Below are positions 11,688 to 19,828 of a stretch of DNA of 64,000 nucleotides, piece by piece; position 1 is the first letter of the stretch; each line of letters opens with the position of its first letter. The notes beneath the pieces are model-generated. The model was not told the DNA's origin, searched no databases, and saw only the letters and a program-made list of their open reading frames with translations. Both the position numbers and the translations under genes were made by a program. Location of the stretch: positions 575,001 to 639,000 of the forward strand of contig WPIO01000031.1 of NCBI GenBank assembly GCA_009760855.2. The letters run 5' to 3'. Origin of the DNA: Cristatella mucedo (taxonomy: Eukaryota; Bryozoa; Phylactolaemata; Cristatellidae).

Positions 11688-11942
11688 GCACCCCTGCCTG
11701 ACTCGCTCCGCTCCGCCGCAGCGGTGGCGCCGGCGGCGGAGGATCGCGGAACAAGGTCGCTGCAGCAGTCGCCGCCGCCGCCGCAGCCGCAGCAGCGGCG
11801 GCGGCGACTGCTGCAGCAGAATCGGCGCTACAAGGTGCCCGACAAGGCTCTCCTGAGCGACCTGCTGGCCGAGTCGAGGCGAAGAGAGGCGGCCGTCCGT
11901 ACCGGAGCTGCGGCTTACGACGAACACGTGACAGCGTGCTAC
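11688..11942 (+). CDS. Gene X candidate exon 1 (internal)
   Basis: Acceptor CATTTCAG, donor GTGAGC, phase 0 to 0, 85 codons. A Pro/Gln/Arg-rich start (QQSPPPPQPQQRRRRLLQQN) leads into RYKVPDKALLSDLLAESRRR and AAYDEHVTACY. The 5' boundary is uncertain. Confidence 0.45.
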
Positions 11943-13014
11943 GTGAGCGAGAGGAGCGCGCGCCCCCTAGCTGCCGCCCAGAGAGCGCCCCCTAGCGGCC
12001 GCCCAGAGATCGCACCTTCGGGGGCGAGCGCGTCTCTCACCCTCCGCCGCCCAGGCCGCGCGGCCCGAGCCGACGGCAGGTGCCGACGCTGTCGCATTCC
12101 GCCTCAGCCAGCATTTATCTAAAAAGATGGCAGGCGCCGGAGGCCGGCCCGAGCGGGAGAACTTGCTCCGGCGAGCCCTCTTCCGGCGCGAAATTGCTCC
12201 GCTCGCGCCAGAATCCGGCAGCTCGCCGACGACTCGCCGGCGACCACCTGGGGCGAGTCTCGCTTTCTCGTCTTATGGCCCGCTCTCTAGCTGCAAAAGT
12301 CGTGCGGCCGGGCGCTTTGGTAATCTTTCGGTCGTGCTTCAAGTGGCGGCGGCGGAAGTCGATTTCGACCCGCGAGAAGGAGACCCACGAACCCCGACGA
12401 TTTTTTCTAGGAAAAACGCAGTCGGGCAGAACGATTGCGACAAGCCGCGGAGAATAGCGGCCAAGCCGACGACGAGATGGTAGCGCTTCCGGTGTACGAC
12501 GACGACTCGTCTCCGGAAGCTGCGCAGTCTTTTCGAGAAGAGGACGCGGACGCTCGGTAGCGAAATGCTAGCTCGCTCGCTTCTCGAATTTCTCGGATTT
12601 CGGGGGTGCCGCCGCCGCAAACTGCCGCGGCGGGTTCTGGGCTGCCGCAGTCGCCGCCGCTGGGCGCGTCGCCGCGCTGTCCCGGTCCGCCGCGCGCGAA
12701 CTTTCTCGAGTCGGCCTTGCAGCGTCTCTAACGAGAGGGACGCTGCCGACATTGAGGAAAAGCTCAGATGCATCTATGTCATCCTATGTTCGGTGAAAAA
12801 CATGAAGCCAGCACTGGCGAAAAAACGGAAGGTAAGCGACGAAAGTGGCGAAGGATGTGAGGGCTGCGACGCCGAGAGGCCGGATCCCCTGCGCGGCAGC
12901 CCGTCTTCGCAGCGGCTGCTGCAGCCGCACCGCCAACGGTCGTTCGCCGCGCGTCGGTCGCGCGCGCGCTCTCGCTCGAGAACGCCGTGGCGCGGAGCGC
13001 AGTGTCGCGCTGCT

Positions 13015-13074
<60 letters not shown>

Positions 13075-16000
13075 CCTCTCGCTCTCTCACTCTCTCTGTA
13101 ACCCTCTCTCTTTCTTTCACCGTTTTTCTTTCTCTCGTTCTTTTTCTCTCTCACTGGGTATCTATCGACGCAAATTTCCAATCTACATTGCTTATAACAC
13201 TAGACTCTGTTCAAAGTTCAAAGTTTCGCCCTCAAAGCTTCGCCCCATTTCGCATGCGCGTTCTCAGACGATGCGCTGCAATCGACTGCTACAACGCGGT
13301 CTTACAACGCAACTCCTTACACTCTTCAAAAATACCAGAAATCGTATGCAAAAAGCTATAATTTTGATTGCACATTGCTCTACTCTTCACTTTAAGTGTG
13401 CTCGCATATTTTCATTATAATAGCCTCGGGCGTTCACATGCTGTGCACGGCAATCGACTGCAATGGCCCGGGCCAGTACAGCCACGTACTGCATTTCACT
13501 ACGAAACGCCCAGAAATTGGTTGATCACATCTACAATATCGAGTAAATATTATAGAACACCGTGTTTAGAAATCTACCTAGCGATTTGAACCCATTGCGT
13601 GCTCGTACAATCTGAGGTAATGCATGGGAATCGACAGCAGTGGCCCGGCCTAAAGCCGCACAATCCATTGCAGCTCTATCGGAAATTTGGTGCAGGAAGA
13701 CACAATGATCATGCATATAACACTTCCGTGCTTTCAAAGTGCAACTATTTAACTTTCAAGCTATTTTGCACCTTACTTGTCTGGCAATGTACGGCACTCA
13801 ACAGCAATGGCCTGGGCCATTACTCTTTTCGTCGGAAATTGACCATAAATTGGCTGCTTGATGCTCCAATTTTTATTGCACATAATTCACTGTGTTTAAA
13901 GTGCATCCGCATAACATTGACCTATTGTGTGCGTTCAATCTGGGGCAATGCAGGGCAATCGACGGCAATGGCTCAGCCACGTACGGCAATCTATCATGGT
14001 CCCTTGAAAATCGCCAGAAAGCAGCACGCGAAGCTTCAGATTGTCTTGCGCATTGCAACGTGCTATGTTCAAAGTGCAATTACATTATTCTAACCGATCG
14101 TCCACGTGCAATAGCGTGCAGCGCCTGACAATCGCTTGCCGCAACAGTCAGGGTCCGCTACCGCAATCAGCTGCAATTGATCCGCAAATCGATCAAACAA
14201 TTGGCTGGGCGAAGCTTCAATTCTTTTAGCATATACAATTTCTCCGTTTTTAAAGTAAACCCAAAAGCTTTGAAACCATTTCCCACCTTACTTGTCGGCA
14301 ATGCACGTCGATCGATGGGGCCAGCACCACAATCCTATGCTATCCCTCACTAAACGACCTGAAAGTGGCCGGACGAAGCTCCAAATTTCCGTGCGTATTA
14401 CAGCAGACTGTGTTAAAAGTGCAACCGCATCATTTCGACCCAATGCGCGCGCACAATCTCGAGCAACGCAGGGCAATCGACAGCACCGGCTGGGCCAGAA
14501 GCCGCTCAATCCACTACACTCTACTTCTAATCGACTAAAAGCTGGCTTCGCGAAGCTCCAATTCTCATTGCATATATCATTTTACCAAGTTAAAAGTGTA
14601 ATAATACAATTTTAAAGCCATTTTGGATGCTAACCGTCGGGCAATGCACGGCAATCGACAGCAGTGGCTGGGCCGATGCCGCTACTCGTCGAAAATCGAC
14701 CGGATGATTGGCCGAGCGAACTCCAATTCTCGGCGCGTATAAAAAAAAGCTTCACTTTTCCTGGCGTATAAAAAGTCCCCTGTGTTTAAAAGTCGATCAG
14801 CACGATGTTAAGCCAATGTATGCGTTCGATCTGGTGGCAATGCATGAGCAATCGAAAGTGATGGCTCGGTCCAAAGACGCAATCTGTCGCGAATCGACCG
14901 GAAATTGATTTCACGGCGCTTAAAGTGCACCCACACAACGTCAACTCACTGTGAGTGTTCAACCTGGGGCAATGCATGGCAATCGAGACAGCAATGTTGG
15001 ATTTTCTTCTGGGTAATATGGGTTGAAGGAAATTTAAGATCGCTTGAACGAGACGCGCTAGGCTGCTGCTGCTGCCGCCGCCCTCCGCTCGGCCGCTCTA
15101 GGGGGGGGGGAGTAGACTGGACGCAGCGTCGCGCGGCGGAGGCTCGCGCTCCGCCGCGCGACGCCGTAGCTGGAGGCGACGCGCTCGCCGCCGCCGCGCG
15201 TCGCAGCACCAGGAAGCGACGACAACGCTGTGTCAGCCCGCGTCGCTTCTCGTTTCTCGTTTTCTCGAATCCAGCGCTCCGCCTCCCCTCCGCCGCCGCC
15301 GCCGCACAAGCAGCGCCGCACGCGCGCCCGCCGCCGCCGCCGAGACGGACTCGCCAGAGAGCGGGACCGTGAACAACAACAATTCGGTGGATCTGGCGGC
15401 GTCGTTGTCGGCGGCGGCAGCGCGAACTTCGCCGAAAAGGGCCTCGTTCGCGCACGGTTCGCTGAGGGCGCTGCAGTCGTGGGGAAGGTTCTTGGAACTT
15501 CCGGTCGAAGACAAAGAAACGATGAAGTAACGAGACTCGCCGCGAACCACGCGCGTTTCCACGTTCGCGAGCGGCGATGCCGCCGCCGTTTAAAATGTTC
15601 GGCTGTTGGCTCTTTTCCGGCTTTCCCTTTACTTTGCGCTCTCCTTTTCCTATCACGCGAGGCGCGTTCGACTGTTCGGAGCTCGGGCCCGTTCGGCCGA
15701 CCGACCGACCCACCCGCGCGGTTCTGCCGCGCGCGCGCGAGCCCTCGAGCTCGCGAGGGCGGAAATAGAGACGTCGCTCGAGGAAGCGAGAACGACTGAC
15801 GAAAGAGCGCCGTTGAGGAGGACGAGCGCGACGAGGTCGGCGGCGGCTGACTCGGCGGCGCCGACCGTTCGCTGGCGCGGCGGCGGCGTTTCACCGGCGG
15901 CCGTACGGCCGCAGCCGCCCTCCGCGGCCTTGGCCGGCAGCGCTCGCGGTTAGCTGTTCGCCATTTGTTTTCTGTTTTTACTGACGTCAGCATTTCTTGT

Positions 16001-18240
16001 CGCGCTGCTTATGCCGCTTGTATCGCGCTTCTTTCCGAGATCTCAAGTCGTCCCTCGTCGTGGCGCTCCCGCCGCCGCCGCCGCCGCAGCCGCCGCCGCC
16101 GCCGCTGAGCGGGCCGAGCGGCGGGCGCAGTCGGCGGAGCAGGCGAGCGCGTCATCGGCTCGCCTGCTCTGGCGACTCGCTGCAGGATCAACGACGAGCT
16201 GTCGAAGCTGCAGACGAGAGCGGACGAGATGCTGCTCGAGGAGCAGATGGAGCGCCGCCTGTCATCCGCGCGCGCCAGCTTCGCGGCGGCGGGTCGCCGC
16301 GGCTCCGGTGGCGGCGGCGACCTCGCGGCCGGGTCGTGGCTGTCGGCGGAGCTCGAGTCCGCCCTGCAGTTGACGGCGGCGGCGACGACGACGACTGGCG
16401 ACGACCAGGATAAGCGCACGCCGCCCGGAGGCGTGCACGAGGCCGGAACGCTACTCAGGCGCGTGTGCGCAGCGGCGGCAGCGGTGGGGGCCGCCGCCCG
16501 TGGCCGAGCGCGCGCGGGCGCGTTCGCTCGAGCGCGGCTCTGCCGTGCGGCGGCGGCGGTGGCGGCGGCATGGGCCGCCCGGCGCCCGTCGTCGGTCGGC
16601 GTACACCCGCGAGCGCGTACCGCCTCGCTCGTCTAAACCCCTGCCGTCGCCCCCCCTGCCCCGCCCCGCCCGCCCCCTCTCCGTACCTCGTGCCGAGGGC
16701 GGGTGAGGGGGAAAGGAAGGCGCAGAGTCGAAAGAACCGAGCCCCGAGCGAGCGAGCACGACCCGCTTTCATTTCCGGAGTACAGCATGGCAGTAGCAAC
16801 AGTATCGCAGGGGTGAATTCTGAGCACCGCGTAGAATGAATTATGCACGTGCGGCATCGACTGCGGGTGGCTAGTTGACGCCTAGACGGCGCCCCCCCCG
16901 TCTCCATGTAGCGGCGGCGGCTCGCTAGCCCCTCTATACTTTGATGGCTAGGGCGAGGAGCCCGACCATACAATGGCGCGTGACATGGGGCCATAGCTTG
17001 GGCGAGTCCAACTGCGTCTGTAGGCACATGAAAGGCACAGCGAAATAAAACTAGTCAGCAGAATGCGAGCGTCTGTCCATCGGGTCGTCACGCCGCCGCT
17101 GAGATCAACTGCCTGACTTGGGCGAAAGTTGAAATTTCAGCGCCGGGCCAGGTTTTTCGCTCTACTTCCTTCACTTGCCGGTTGCGCAGAACTCTTTGCG
17201 GTCTGCTCGCCACCCGCCAGCGGCGGCGCGTCCTTCAGCCAGCGGCGCGGCTCGATTAGTTCAATTGACCAGCTGCGGCCGCACGCACGCCGACGAGAAG
17301 TTGGCTCCCGAGGTGCGGGGGGGGGGGCGTTTTCTTTAGCGGCGCCTTGCGCGCACGCACGGCAGAGACGCTACCGACGACTCTAAACTCTCTCGGTCGC
17401 TGCTCGTCGCCGCCGCCGCCGTCGTAGCCGGCGGCGGCGGCGACGGCCTCCTCCTTCCCTCTCGGCCTCCTCCTTCCCTCTGTCGTCGGTCGCTACTCTC
17501 ACTCCGATCATCCGCAGCGTGGCGCTCGTCGCTGGCTCGCTAGTCGTCGGTCTGGGCAAGCACGGACGGAGACGGTGAGGAGCTGGCGAGGCCGGCGTCC
17601 CGCGCGCGACGCGCGCCTTCACAAAGCCGCCGGGCTCCGCAGAGTCGGCGGCTTTGTGCGGGCTATGCGGCCTAATGATCGTCCTGTCCTTAAGGCATTA
17701 CTTGCGGGGCTGTGCCTGCTGGGACGCACTCTTGCATCGAATGGTCACGAAACCGCAGCCACGCGTTCGCGCTTTAAGAAAGAGACTCCGACGTTATCGG
17801 GAACCCTCCCCCTTCCTTCCGTCGCCCGTCATGCCCGGCGCACCATCCGACTTCCTGTATCCGCGCCTGCGCTGCGACAGAAGCGGCCCTCTAGCCCTGG
17901 CGTTGCTGAATCTTCCGTCAATTTTAGGTTTTCTGACGAGAAGCGCTCGAAGTAAGTGCGGCCGCAGCGGCCCGCGCGGCGGCGCGCCCAAGGTGAGCAG
18001 CCGCAGTGCGGCCGCCCCGCCGACGCCGCCGCCGCACCCTGACGCCGCGCCCTGCAGGTCGGCGTCTCGTCGCCTCGCTGGCGCCACGCAAGCTGCCGCA
18101 CGCTCCGCTCGGCATTGCTCGATTGAACCCGAAGACCGGCGAAGGTGCGCTCATCTTGACCAGCCGCCGCGTTGCGGCCAAAAAGCAGAGCAGGAGCCGT
18201 CGACGCGGCGGCTGTGACGGCAGCAGCTCCCGCTCTGCTG

Positions 18241-18287
<47 letters not shown>

Positions 18288-18292
18288 TGTGC

Positions 18293-18334
<42 letters not shown>

Positions 18335-19783
18335 GAATATATTTATACATGTTCGTGTGTATATTATATGCTACTTAATTTGTACAGCGCCTTGAGAGAG
18401 CTCGATATCTCTATTTAGGCGCTTCACATATGCCGCGGTGCTCGACCCCACGACCTCGGCCCGACCTTGGTCGGGGTGAGCACCTTAACCACTGATCCAA
18501 ACCAGTCGTCGTCGTCCCGCCGACCGCTCGCTGGCCGGAAGTGCACAAGTCCGCGCGTGCGAGCTCGCATGCGAGCTCGCACTTTCCTTGACCTTTGACC
18601 CACCGGCAGGCACCTCGCTCCGCCGACCGGCGCGCGAAGTCAGCGTCGCGCGCGAAGTCAGCGTCGCTCGACGCCGTAGCGCGTGCCTTCGCGAGCGCGT
18701 CTCGGCTTCGCTAACGTCGCTGCTAGCGGCCTTTACTCGGATTCCGAGCAGACTTCCGACGTCAGACTACGACATTGTCGGGCTGCATCAGCTCCGCAGT
18801 CAAGTATGCCTACTTTTACGAACGAATCTTTGCAGCAATTAGGGCCTGCTTAGGAACAGGTAGACTACATCCAAGTTGGCCCGTGGCATTACGATAGACA
18901 CCCGTCTCGACTTCAGTAACTCGCCGCCAGCAGGTCTTCCGGCCGGTGCAATGTGTGATTCTCTCGGCTTGTCGGCTGTAAGGTTTTGCCGCTCACTTTA
19001 AGATCTCTCGCCATTCTCATGCTGCGGACAACATCCGAACTGCATCCCCCAATCAGGCACCAGTCCTCGCAGCGGTGGCTCTGCTGACTCAGAGACGGTG
19101 CCCGTAGCTCGCACGCTCACAAAGCCTAAAGTCGAACTCCCGACTGCCGTCACGACATTCCCTGACGACGGCATCTAAAAAAGAAGCCATAGACGAAGCT
19201 GTTCGTCGCAGCGTTTGCTGGGCCGTGTGAAATGTTCTTTGTGTGCTTGCGCTCGCAAATGCTACCATTGAGTAAGTGGCACGCTTCCTTCACAGTATAT
19301 GCAAAGTGCCTAGAAAGAGATTTAGCTCTCCGAGGGCGCTATACGAATGCCTTTTTGTCAATATGATTAGTAACATTATTAGTGCAGATGCAGTCGCGTG
19401 GATTTCGCCGCGAATCTCGCTTGAGCGAATGCCCGCCGGCGTCTTTTGCGAGCTCCGCCCACAGGACGAATCCCAGACCGCCCGGCAGGCCCTGTCGGCT
19501 TCGTGCGTTCGAGGTGAGCGGCGGCGGTCGGGCAGGGCGACACGTCGGAACGCCGAGAGGAGAGGCCGAAGTAGCAGGAGCGGCGGAAGCTCTGCCACGC
19601 GGCAGGCGTCACCGACGGCGCCAGCTGGCTGAGCCGTTTATTGATGGGCCGCGACTCGCCAGCACGGCACTCGAGATGCAGTAGCCGCCGCCCCAGGAGC
19701 AGCGGCGTACGGCCGTCGTTTGTTCAAACGACGGCCGTACGCCGCTGCCAGAAGCCATAGCGAGTCTCTCGTTACTCACCCAA

Positions 19784-19828
<45 letters not shown>

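Noticed and set aside
15058-15993. Long minus-strand ORF of 311 codons, rich in Arg/Ala/Ser
   Set aside because: Composition follows the GC-rich repeats (GCC, GCG runs), there is no recognisable motif, and it overlaps plus-strand gene X exon 4. Treated as a shadow frame.
18752-18803. Possible gene X exon (frame LPTSDYDIVGLHQLRSQ)
   Set aside because: Plausible splice signals, but it ends in phase 0 while the next supported exon needs phase 2. The chain is complete without it.
19388-19513. Possible gene X exon (frame ERMPAGVFCELRPQDESQ)
   Set aside because: A GTGAGC donor and protein-like frame exist, but no acceptor gives a phase compatible with its neighbours, and its start overlaps a LINE-A tail.
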